From positions 1-43,227 of the forward strand of contig SCQD01000184.1 in the NCBI GenBank assembly GCA_004299145.1: a stretch of DNA of 43,227 bases, in the 5' to 3' direction. A program made the translations under genes and the position numbers. The notes under the pieces are model-generated. The model saw only the letters and a list, made by a program, of their open reading frames with translations, ran no database searches and was not told where the DNA came from. Of this stretch, positions 28,093 to 36,208 are shown one piece after another (positions within the stretch are counted from its first letter, which is position 1; each line of letters starts with the position of its first letter). The DNA is from Methylococcaceae bacterium. GTDB taxonomy: Bacteria > Pseudomonadota > Gammaproteobacteria > Methylococcales > Methylococcaceae.

Positions 28093-28117
28093 ATCTAATC
28101 GTGCGATTTGATTAGAT
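28093..28117. promoter_or_regulatory. Candidate operator upstream of the Phd/PIN TA operon
   Basis: Inverted repeat ATCTAATC-N9-GATTAGAT about 30 bp before the antitoxin ATG; preceded by direct repeat TTTTCGCACGA at ~28062 and ~28078. Confidence 0.5.
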
Positions 28118-28147
28118 TGAACGCAAACCATCCCCCTGAGGTGCTCC

Positions 28148-28399
28148 ATGCAAACCTATACCGCCAACGAGGCCAAAACCCATTTCGGCCAGTTTCTGGA
28201 CCGGGTCCAGCGTGAACCCGTTCAGGTGATGCGCCATGACCGCGTCGTCGGCGTGATGGTGAACGCTCACGATTATGAAGCCATGCGCGTTTTTTATGCC
28301 AACCGCCTGCAACATACCCTGGACGAAGCCGCCGGAGCCGCCCAGCGCGCCGGTTTGACGCCGGCAGCCCTGGATGCCTTGCTGGCCGATGAAAGCTGA
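28148..28399 (+). CDS. Type II TA antitoxin, Phd/YefM family
   Basis: MQTYTANEAKTHFGQFLDRVQREPVQVMRHDRVVGVMVNAHDYEAM. Confidence 0.88.
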   Translation: MQTYTANEAKTHFGQFLDRVQREPVQVMRHDRVVGVMVNAHDYEAMRVFYANRLQHTLDEAAGAAQRAGLTPAALDALLADES

Positions 28400-28865
28400 A
28401 TCGGTCCGGCACGCGGCGGAACGCCGGGTGGTGGTGGACAGCAATGTCTGGATCAGCGCTGCACTCATGCAAACCGGCACGCCGGCAAAATTGGTACGGC
28501 ATGTGCTTGAACACGGCCTGCCGGTATTTTCGCCCACCACGTTCGCCGAACTCGAAACGCGGCTGTGGCGCCCCAAATTCGACCGTTATCTGAGCATGGA
28601 GCTGCGCGGACGCATTTTGCACGACCTGAAAGCCGCCGCGTATTGGGTGGATGCGCTGCCGACAAGTGCGGTACCACGCTATTGCCGGGACGCCGATGAC
28701 GACAAATTCATCCAAACGGCGTTGGCCGCTCAGGCGCCCTGGCTGGTGACGGGAGATCAGGACTTGCTGGAAGCCCCGGCAGTGGCGGGCCTGTGCGTGC
28801 TGACGCCTATGGCGGCACTGCAAGCCCCTGGGTTTTGCGGCTTTTCGATGGACGATAAACCGTGA
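28389..28865 (+). CDS. PIN-domain toxin
   Basis: RVVVDSNVWISAALMQTGTPAKLV...FAELETRLWRPKF...DADDDKFIQTALAAQAPWLVTGDQDLL; overlaps the antitoxin gene. Confidence 0.88.
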   Translation: MKAESVRHAAERRVVVDSNVWISAALMQTGTPAKLVRHVLEHGLPVFSPTTFAELETRLWRPKFDRYLSMELRGRILHDLKAAAYWVDALPTSAVPRYCRDADDDKFIQTALAAQAPWLVTGDQDLLEAPAVAGLCVLTPMAALQAPGFCGFSMDDKP

Positions 28866-29098
28866 CCGGCGCGGCAGACCTCATGCAAACCAGCCTGGAG
28901 CAAGCCATCCCTTCCCCTTGCGTGCGCAACTGTTGCCTGGATACGAATGATGTCTGCCTGGGGTGTTTTCGGGCACTGGAAGAAATTACCGGCTGGCATC
29001 AGGCGGATCCGTTGCAGCGCCGCCAAATCCTGCAAAATGCGCAGCAACGCCGCTCAGCCTACGAACGCCGATTCAGAACACCGGTCAATCCACAATAA
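28862..29098 (+). CDS. DUF1289 family protein
   Basis: SPCVRNCCLDTNDVCLGCFRALEEITGW cysteine pattern. Confidence 0.85.
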   Translation: MTGAADLMQTSLEQAIPSPCVRNCCLDTNDVCLGCFRALEEITGWHQADPLQRRQILQNAQQRRSAYERRFRTPVNPQ

Positions 29099-29100
29099 AC

Positions 29101-29580
29101 TCACCGGGCACACCCCTGCCCTGCCCCCGGCAACTCATCCACTTTAATCCGCAGCACCACGACCACCCTGGCATCCACGGCACAGCCCGCAACATAGCCG
29201 ATGGCGCCGGGATTATCGGCGACAAAACGCAGCACCGCTTCCTGCGAAGCCAGCACGTAGGGTGGAAAAATGCCGTGGAAATACTGCTGGTTCCAGTAGT
29301 CCTCCAGCTCCGCCAACTCCATTTTCAACACGTGCCGGGAGAATGCCTGGCGCAAGGGATCGGTGGCGGGCAGATTCACCGGCTCGATTTTGATCCCGTC
29401 CGGCCAATACAGCATTTTGCGGCGAAAAATGCGCGCCAGCGCTTCGGCCGGCAGCATTCGATCAGGCGCACGGGCGGACGCCACCACGGCAATTTCCGCG
29501 TCCGCCGCCACGGCCATACCCCCGCCGATCCACGGCAAGCACCACAACAGCAGCCAACCGGCCAACGCTCGCCTCGTCAT
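29101..29580 (-). CDS. Short PstS-like periplasmic substrate-binding family protein
   Basis: Signal peptide; LPAEALARIFRRKMLYWPDGIKIEPVNLP...QEAVLRFVADNPGAIGYV. Confidence 0.7.
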   Translation of the reverse strand: MTRRALAGWLLLWCLPWIGGGMAVAADAEIAVVASARAPDRMLPAEALARIFRRKMLYWPDGIKIEPVNLPATDPLRQAFSRHVLKMELAELEDYWNQQYFHGIFPPYVLASQEAVLRFVADNPGAIGYVAGCAVDARVVVVLRIKVDELPGAGQGCAR

Positions 29581-30617
29581 CAGAACAGCACGGAAATGGA
29601 TGCCGCGAAACCCACCGGAGTTTCCGGCGTTTTATGCAACCCGTCGCCGTATTCCAGCTTGAACACCACCGGCGGCACCGGTTTGTAAGCCAGCCCTCCT
29701 ATCCATAACTGAGCCGGTTGATCGCTGAATTCACCCTGATAAACCTCCTGGCGGGCGATGAAATAAAGGCGCTGGGACAAGGGAAACACGGCCTGGGCAT
29801 ACAACCCCCAGACATCCTGGGTAGGTATTTTGCCGTCGGCGCGCCGATAAAAAAACTCACCACTCAGTTCATAGCGCTCCCGACTCCAAAAACCATCCAT
29901 ACCGAACAGGTGATACTCAGGGACAAACGGATAATTGCTGCGGATATCGGTATAGGAAAAGCCCAGCTGGCTGTGGCCCGGGTCGCCATAGGCCGCGCGC
30001 AGACCATAGGCTTTATCGAAATCGGCATCACGTGGACGTGGGGCGGGATCATCCAACACTGAAGTGAACAACTGGTATTCCAGCTCGTGCCCCAACAAAG
30101 GCGTATCGCCAAACAACATGGCGCCGGTGGCGTGTTGGGAAAAAATCCGTTCCGTCACCACCGGGCGCGAAGTGGTCCACACCAAAGGATCGGCGTGGAT
30201 CAGATTCCAGCGGCTGACGGGCGTGAGATATTTGCCCAGGCGTACGTTGAGCGCCTCGGCAAAACTGTAATCACCGTACAAGCGTTCCAGGCGCAAGCTG
30301 GCCTCGCCGGTGGTGAAACCCTGCTCTTCCGCGACCTCCAGGCCGTTTTCCAGCTCCACCTCGGAAAAAAACCGCCAGCGTTCACCGGCTTGCCAGGTGA
30401 GGAACAGGCTCAGATCGCTCAACTCGAAGTGGGCGCCGCCGCCATGTGGGGCAACCACCTCCAGGTTGGTGTATCCACCCAGCGTCAAACCGGTATTTGC
30501 CACTGGAAAACCGCGCCCCAAGTGGTAGCCGGCTTCGCTCAGCACTTCCTCGCTCGAAGCCGGCACCGGCGCCCCCAATAAAATGAGGGCGCAAAAGTTG
30601 ATGAACGGTTTTACCAT
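29580..30617 (-). CDS. Outer-membrane beta-barrel/porin-like protein
   Basis: Signal sequence from M at 30617; alternating beta-strand pattern (GGYTNLEVVAPHGGGAHFELSDLSLFLTWQAGERWRFFSEVELENG...RLYGDYSFAEALNVRLGKYLTPVSRWN), aromatic C-terminus. Confidence 0.65.
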   Translation of the reverse strand: MVKPFINFCALILLGAPVPASSEEVLSEAGYHLGRGFPVANTGLTLGGYTNLEVVAPHGGGAHFELSDLSLFLTWQAGERWRFFSEVELENGLEVAEEQGFTTGEASLRLERLYGDYSFAEALNVRLGKYLTPVSRWNLIHADPLVWTTSRPVVTERIFSQHATGAMLFGDTPLLGHELEYQLFTSVLDDPAPRPRDADFDKAYGLRAAYGDPGHSQLGFSYTDIRSNYPFVPEYHLFGMDGFWSRERYELSGEFFYRRADGKIPTQDVWGLYAQAVFPLSQRLYFIARQEVYQGEFSDQPAQLWIGGLAYKPVPPVVFKLEYGDGLHKTPETPVGFAASISVLF

Positions 30618-30628
30618 GTACCCAACCT

Positions 30629-30720
30629 GTAATCGTTCACGCCCCCCACCTTTATCCCCCTCTCCCTGCGGGAGAGGGCCGGGGTGAGGGCATAAAAGCA
30701 AGGGGGGCGTGAACGATTAC
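30629..30720. repeat. Nested palindrome: 19-bp perfect inverted repeat enclosing CCCTCTCCC-type core
   Basis: GTAATCGTTCACGCCCCCC (30629..30647) and its exact reverse complement (30702..30720) around CCCCTCTCCCTGCGGGAGAGGGCCGGGGTGAGGGCATAAAAG. Confidence 0.93.
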
Positions 30721-30838
30721 CCCAACCTTAAGCCCCTGAAACCAGCGGATATATCCGCCATCGAAATAAGAGAGCAATGAAGTTTAGCATTAACCGGCCA
30801 GCCCCCGGCGAGCGGCGGTCACACGACCGCTTCCCTCC

Positions 30839-32656
30839 ATGACAATCCGCCGCACCTTGCTGATAGCCTTTCTCAGCCTGACCCTGGTCAGCGTCACCGT
30901 GCTGACCGCGCTGGCGTTTTTCCAGGCGCGCCTGGCGCTCAAGCAGGAAATCACCCGCCACCTGTCCGGCCAGGCCAGCGCATTGATGGACCAGATAGAC
31001 CGCCTGATGTACGAGCGGCTGGTCAACATCCATACCTGGAGCCACCTGGAAATTATGCAGGAAATCCGCGTCCGGGACGTGGACAAGCGCCTGTCCCGCT
31101 TTTTGCAGGATATGAAAACCCACTACGGCATCTACGAGCGCCTGTACGCCACCGACCAGAACGGCGTCGTCGTCGCCTCCACCTCGCCCGACCTGGTGGG
31201 ACTTACCGTGCCGGCGGCGGCATCCCTGACGGTGGCGCTGCCGGATGGCGTGGTTTTTCTGCAACCGCTGGATCTCGTGAATCTCCATGACCAGACGCCG
31301 ACGACGCTGCCGATCCGCGCGCCGGTGGACAATGCTTTCGGCGCGGGCGAGCTCGGCAACCTGCACGTACACTACGACTGGCAAAACCTGCTGCAACTGC
31401 TGGACCGCCTGGCCGAAGCCGGCGGCAACGACGCCCGGCGCATGATCATGTTGCTGAACCAGGACGGGCAAATCATCGCCGCTTCCGCCGATTTGCGCCG
31501 CCAGGGTTTACTGGGACGGCGCCTGGCGCCGCAATGGCTGCCGTCCGCCGCCACCGACGACTCGGTCAACGACGATCCCGACGGCGTATTGAACGTAGGA
31601 CCGGTATTGATCGGCCACGCCAAGTCCAGCGACTATCACAGCCTGCAAAACCTGGGCTGGTCGCTGCTGGTGGCGGAACCGGTCGCCAGCGCTTTTCAGC
31701 CCATAGAACGCATGAAACTGGCGTTTTTTCTGCTGCTGGTCGTCACCGGCATCGTGGCGGTGACGCTGGCGCAAGGGGTGAGCGGTTTCATCGCCAAACC
31801 CATCGTCCAGCTGACCCAATTCACGCGCCGCTTTATGCGCTTTCAATCCATCGCCGACGCTCCAGAAGCCTCAGTCGTTCCGCGAGGCCACGGCGAACTG
31901 GGCGAATTGACCAGCGCATTCGTGCAAATGATCGAAGCGCTGGAACAATCCCGGCAAAATCTGGTGCGCGCCGCCAAGCTGGCCACCGTGGGCGAACTGG
32001 CCGCCATCATGGCCCACGAAGTGCGCACGCCGCTGGGCATCCTGCGTTCATCGGCGCAAATGCTCAAGCGCGAACCCCAGCTCAGCGCGGAAGGCCGGGA
32101 AATGCTCGATTTCATCGTCAGCGAATCGGATCGCCTGAATCAACTGGTGTCCACCCTGCTGGACGCCGCCAGACCGCGCGCGCCCCAGTTCCGCGACCAC
32201 AGCCTGCACGCCGTGATCAAGCGCGCCGTCGACTTGCTGGGCCACCAGGCGCAGAAAAAAAACATCCGCCTGGCATCCGAGCTGCAAGCCGCGGATTCCC
32301 ATCTGTCCTGCGACGACGAACAAATCCTGCAAGTGCTGCTCAACCTGGTGCTCAACGCCATCCAGCATACTCCCGACCATGGCACGGTACGGGTATCATG
32401 CAGCGACGATACGCAAGCGTTGCTGATAGACGTGGACGACAACGGCCCCGGCGTACCTATCGACCAGCGCCCGCAAATTTTCGACCCGTTTTTCACCCGG
32501 CGCGAAGGCGGCATCGGCCTGGGGTTGGCGGTGGTACAGCAGATCGTCGCCGTACACCAGGGGCGGATCAGCATCGAAGACAGCCCGCTGGGCGGCGCCC
32601 GCTTTCACCTGTGGCTGCCGCGTGCTCCAGGAAACGGGGGCAACTCAACCGTATAA
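30839..32656 (+). CDS. Membrane sensor histidine kinase (periplasmic sensor-HAMP-HisKA-HATPase)
   Basis: Two TM segments, HAMP region, IMAHEVRTPLGILRSSAQML, DNGPGVP, GGIGLGLAVVQQIVAVHQG. Confidence 0.92.
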   Translation: MTIRRTLLIAFLSLTLVSVTVLTALAFFQARLALKQEITRHLSGQASALMDQIDRLMYERLVNIHTWSHLEIMQEIRVRDVDKRLSRFLQDMKTHYGIYERLYATDQNGVVVASTSPDLVGLTVPAAASLTVALPDGVVFLQPLDLVNLHDQTPTTLPIRAPVDNAFGAGELGNLHVHYDWQNLLQLLDRLAEAGGNDARRMIMLLNQDGQIIAASADLRRQGLLGRRLAPQWLPSAATDDSVNDDPDGVLNVGPVLIGHAKSSDYHSLQNLGWSLLVAEPVASAFQPIERMKLAFFLLLVVTGIVAVTLAQGVSGFIAKPIVQLTQFTRRFMRFQSIADAPEASVVPRGHGELGELTSAFVQMIEALEQSRQNLVRAAKLATVGELAAIMAHEVRTPLGILRSSAQMLKREPQLSAEGREMLDFIVSESDRLNQLVSTLLDAARPRAPQFRDHSLHAVIKRAVDLLGHQAQKKNIRLASELQAADSHLSCDDEQILQVLLNLVLNAIQHTPDHGTVRVSCSDDTQALLIDVDDNGPGVPIDQRPQIFDPFFTRREGGIGLGLAVVQQIVAVHQGRISIEDSPLGGARFHLWLPRAPGNGGNSTV

Positions 32657-32748
32657 CGCCGGAGTAGCGGAGCTTTACCGTGCCCACGCCCGGCGTGGAA
32701 ACGATAAACGGCAACCAGCCTTTCCAACATTGATCAACACCAGAATCC

Positions 32749-34143
32749 ATGGACAACAAAACCGTACTCATCGTCGACGACGAACCCAAAATGCAGCGCG
32801 TGCTGGAAATCATGCTCAAGCAAATGGGCCACACCCCGCTGCTGGCCGGCAACGGCATCGCAGCACTGCAACAAATGGAATCACACCACGTCGACCTCAT
32901 CGTCAGCGACCTGCAAATGCCGCAAATGAACGGCATGCAACTGCTGGCAACCCTGCGCGAACAGGAAAACGACCTGCCGTTCATCATGATCACCGCCTAC
33001 GGCACGGTGGAATCCGCCGTCGAGGCCATGAAACACGGCGCCTGCGATTACGTCATCCGTCCTTTCGACGTTGAACAGGTGGAACTGTCGATCACGCGCG
33101 CCCTGGCCCTGAGCCGGGTACAGCAGGAAAACCGCTTCCTGCGCGCCGAAGTCTCCAAAGGCTGGGGCGAATTCGTCGGCCAGAGCGCCGCCATGCGCCA
33201 GGTCTACGAACTCATCGGCCAGGTGGCGCGCGGCAAAACCAACGTGCTGCTGGTAGGCGAAACCGGCACCGGCAAAGAGCTGGCGGCCCGCGCCATCCAC
33301 CAGGCCTCGCCGCGCAAGGACGCCTTGTTCGTGCCCATCAATTGCGCCGCCATCCCCGCCGACATTTTGGAAAGCGAGCTGTTCGGCCACACCAAAGGCG
33401 CATTCACCGGCGCGCACAAAGACCGCATCGGCAAGTTTGAAATGGCCAGCGGCGGCACCTTGTTTCTGGATGAAATCACCGAAATGCAGCCGGCCCTGCA
33501 AGCCAAGCTGCTGCGGGTACTACAGGAAGGCGTGGTGGAAAGGCTGGGCAGCAACTACCCGATCAGCGTGGACGTGCGCGTCATCGCCGCCACCAACCGT
33601 GCGCCGAGGGCGGCCATCGCCGACGGCAAGCTGCGTGAAGACTTGTACTACCGCATCCAGGTATTCACCGTCGAACTGCCGCCGCTGCGCAAACGCCTGG
33701 AAGACATCCCCATCCTGGCCAATCATTTTCTGCACAAACACGGCGCCAAGCTGGGCATCAGCGTACCCGGCACCCACCCGGCGGCCATCACCTGTCTGCA
33801 AGCCTATCACTGGCCGGGCAACGTGCGGGAGCTGGAAAACGTCATGGAACGCGCCGTGGTGCTCAGCGACGGCGGCCTGATCAACGTGCGCCACCTGCCG
33901 CTGGAAATCGCCGAGTGCGCGCCCTATGCCGTCGCCGAGAGCAGCGCCGGCCTGGACGATGCGGCGGAGGCAATGAAGGAATTGTCCGACCTGGCGCTGG
34001 ACCCCGCCGTGGAAGCGCTGGAACGGCAATACATCGGCCATGCCCTGGAACAAACCGGCGGCAACAAAACCAAAGCCGCGCGCTTGCTGGACATCAGCGA
34101 ACGCTCGTTGTGGTACAAGTTGAAAAAGTATGCGTTGGCTTAG
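32749..34143 (+). CDS. Sigma-54-dependent response regulator (NtrC family)
   Basis: REC ([15 protein letters not shown]...[13 protein letters not shown]), [32 protein letters not shown]-terminal Fis-type HTH. Confidence 0.95.
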   Translation: MDNKTVLIVDDEPKMQRVLEIMLKQMGHTPLLAGNGIAALQQMESHHVDLIVSDLQMPQMNGMQLLATLREQENDLPFIMITAYGTVESAVEAMKHGACDYVIRPFDVEQVELSITRALALSRVQQENRFLRAEVSKGWGEFVGQSAAMRQVYELIGQVARGKTNVLLVGETGTGKELAARAIHQASPRKDALFVPINCAAIPADILESELFGHTKGAFTGAHKDRIGKFEMASGGTLFLDEITEMQPALQAKLLRVLQEGVVERLGSNYPISVDVRVIAATNRAPRAAIADGKLREDLYYRIQVFTVELPPLRKRLEDIPILANHFLHKHGAKLGISVPGTHPAAITCLQAYHWPGNVRELENVMERAVVLSDGGLINVRHLPLEIAECAPYAVAESSAGLDDAAEAMKELSDLALDPAVEALERQYIGHALEQTGGNKTKAARLLDISERSLWYKLKKYALA

Positions 34144-34211
34144 GATTTGGGGTTAGTTTCAAGCGCGGTATTCACGCCGAATGGTCCCCAGGAACCGGGG
34201 CTTTCGGGCTC

Positions 34212-34315
34212 CCTACCCAGGAACCTGCCGGGGGCGCCGCAAAGCCCCCTCTCCCATCGGGAGAGGGCCGGGGTGAGGGCATCAAAAACGCGCCCCCGGC
34301 AGGTTCCTGGGTAGG
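34212..34315. repeat. Nested palindrome: 25-bp perfect inverted repeat enclosing CCCTCTCCC-type core
   Basis: CCTACCCAGGAACCTGCCGGGGGCG (34212..34236) and its exact reverse complement (34291..34315) around CCCCCTCTCCCATCGGGAGAGGGCCGGGGTGAGGGCATCAAAA. Confidence 0.95.
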
Positions 34316-34423
34316 TTGAATTGGTAAAAGGAACCTCCTTCACGACCATAAAACGTAACGTATTGATTTAAATAGGCTTTTTTGAGTGGTAAATACGGGC
34401 GCATCATCCAAACGCAATGACTG

Positions 34424-35557
34424 TCAGGGCTTATCAGGCTGTTTAAACCAAGCCTGATAAATCGCATCCGCCACGACCTGATGCCCTTGCGCATTCCAGT
34501 GGCCGTCACAGGGCAGGTATAGCGACAGATAGTCGGGATGGGCCGCCAATAAAGGCAATAAGTCCAGCATGACGATGCCTTGTTGCCGGGCAAACCCGGT
34601 CAGGATGCCGGGCAGCGGCAACATTTCACCCTGGTGATAGGCTTGGATGTCATTGACGCGGGGAATGGCCGCCAGATAGACGTCCCGTGGCGCGGCAGCG
34701 GCGTGCAGACGTTTCAGGCTGCTGAATACATCGTTAATTTGCTTGGCATTGGGATCACGATAGCCGACGTATGCCGTCCGGCGTGGATTTATGTGCGCAT
34801 TTTTCGCGGCCAGCAGGCGCTTGACGTCGAGGACGATGCCATAACTCCATAAATAACGCAGAAAAGAGCGCGGCAACCAGTCTTTGTCGGAAAAGGTGAC
34901 GGCATGATCGGGTTTGGCGACGCGGTACACCGCGTTGCCCTGCGCGTCGAACAGGGGCCGGTAACGGGTGGATGACGGCCAATAGGCGGGGTCGTTGTCG
35001 ATGAAGTCGTTGTCGGGCAGCAGGAAGACGATGACGGCGTCGTGTTCAAATCGGCCGGCCAGTTGCCGGTAGAGGATTTCATACTGGAGCGGGCCGAAAT
35101 TGATGGCGCCGCCGAAATTCAAAAACTCATGGCCGGTCATGGCTTCCAAGCGCTCCGTGACTCTTGCGCCTTCGTCGACGCCCCAGCCTTCGATAAATGA
35201 ATCGCCTAGCACGATATAGCGCGGATGCTCGGCGGCGGCCAAGGTACGTGGTTTATCGCGGGCGCCGGCGGCGTTGGAACGGTAGGTAACGTCGAAGCAG
35301 GCTTTGATGTGGCGGGTTTTGCTGTTCGGCTGGTGCCAGGCGCCCCAGTCTTCGAACTCGGTGCGCCAATCGCCCAGGGGAACGCTGACTTCGTCTTTGC
35401 TGAAGACGTAGGGAGGCATGTGGCGGGTGGGCGACAGGCCCGAGAGCGAATAAATCGCACTGCATACTTCGATAATCAGCAGCAGGTAAACCAGATAGCC
35501 GAGAAAAAGGCCGACTTTTTTGCCGATTTGCCGGGCAGCCTGGGGAAAGAATGTCAT
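34424..35557 (-). CDS. Membrane-anchored SGNH/GDSL hydrolase-like protein
   Basis: N-terminal TM; YIVLGDSFIEGWGV, FGGAINFGPLQYE, CDGHWNAQGHQVVADAIY (SGNH blocks). Confidence 0.8.
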   Translation of the reverse strand: MTFFPQAARQIGKKVGLFLGYLVYLLLIIEVCSAIYSLSGLSPTRHMPPYVFSKDEVSVPLGDWRTEFEDWGAWHQPNSKTRHIKACFDVTYRSNAAGARDKPRTLAAAEHPRYIVLGDSFIEGWGVDEGARVTERLEAMTGHEFLNFGGAINFGPLQYEILYRQLAGRFEHDAVIVFLLPDNDFIDNDPAYWPSSTRYRPLFDAQGNAVYRVAKPDHAVTFSDKDWLPRSFLRYLWSYGIVLDVKRLLAAKNAHINPRRTAYVGYRDPNAKQINDVFSSLKRLHAAAAPRDVYLAAIPRVNDIQAYHQGEMLPLPGILTGFARQQGIVMLDLLPLLAAHPDYLSLYLPCDGHWNAQGHQVVADAIYQAWFKQPDKP

Positions 35558-35585
35558 TACAAAATCACGCCGATCCGCTGCTATC

Positions 35586-35634
35586 GGGAAGCAGGAGCTT
35601 CCCGGACTTCGTTCCCAAGCAGAGCTTGGGAACG
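35586..35634. repeat. Two adjacent hairpins between the DUF5989 and SGNH genes
   Basis: GGGAAGC-AGGA-GCTTCCC and CGTTCCCAAGC-AGA-GCTTGGGAACG. Confidence 0.85.
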
Positions 35635-35645
35635 AGCACATACCG

Positions 35646-35798
35646 CTAAAACAAGGTATAAATAAACGGCGCCACCACCGAGCCCTGCGAGAAAATAATC
35701 AGCGCGCCCAACAGCAGCAACACCAGAATAATCGGCGCCAGCCAGAATTTTTTGCGGACTTTGAGAAAGCCCCACAGGTCTTTGAGTAAATCCAACAT
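35646..35798 (-). CDS. DUF5989 / SxtK-like small membrane protein (50 aa; absent from the ORF track)
   Basis: MLDLLKDLWGFLKVRKKFWLAPIILVLLLLGALIIFSQGSVVAPFIYTLF, read directly from the minus strand; start abuts the SxtJ stop. Confidence 0.88.
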   Translation of the reverse strand: MLDLLKDLWGFLKVRKKFWLAPIILVLLLLGALIIFSQGSVVAPFIYTLF

Positions 35799-36205
35799 CA
35801 GTACGGCCTCTCGAAATGTTCACGGGATTGTGGGTGACTGGGAATGCGGTAAGTCGTCAGTTTATCGCTGCCGCGGCGGCGCATGGGGTCTTTGCCCAGC
35901 AGTTTCAGCAGCAGGCTGATCGGGAGAAACAAGCCCAAAAACACAATGCCCAAAATAATCCGGGTATTGATCCAACCCAGCACTTCGCCCAGCGCCATCC
36001 ACAGTTGGTAGAGCGGTTTCAGCGTGGCCGGCAGCAGCAGCGACCACAGCAACAGTATCGCTACGGCGATCATCACCGGCAGCAATGGCGGCTTGTTCAG
36101 CCACCACAACGGCACGGCGCCGAATATAACGGCCAGGATCAATGCCAGTATCAGGCCGAATTGGCGCAGGGCGGCTTTGTCCGGTATGGGCATTTTGTGT
36201 TTCAT
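35798..36205 (-). CDS. SxtJ family membrane protein
   Basis: LRQFGLILALILAVIFGAVPLWW...LKPLYQLWMALGEVLGWINTRIILGIVFLGLFLPISLLLKLLGKDPMRR. Confidence 0.88.
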   Translation of the reverse strand: MKHKMPIPDKAALRQFGLILALILAVIFGAVPLWWLNKPPLLPVMIAVAILLLWSLLLPATLKPLYQLWMALGEVLGWINTRIILGIVFLGLFLPISLLLKLLGKDPMRRRGSDKLTTYRIPSHPQSREHFERPY

Positions 36206-36208
36206 CGC

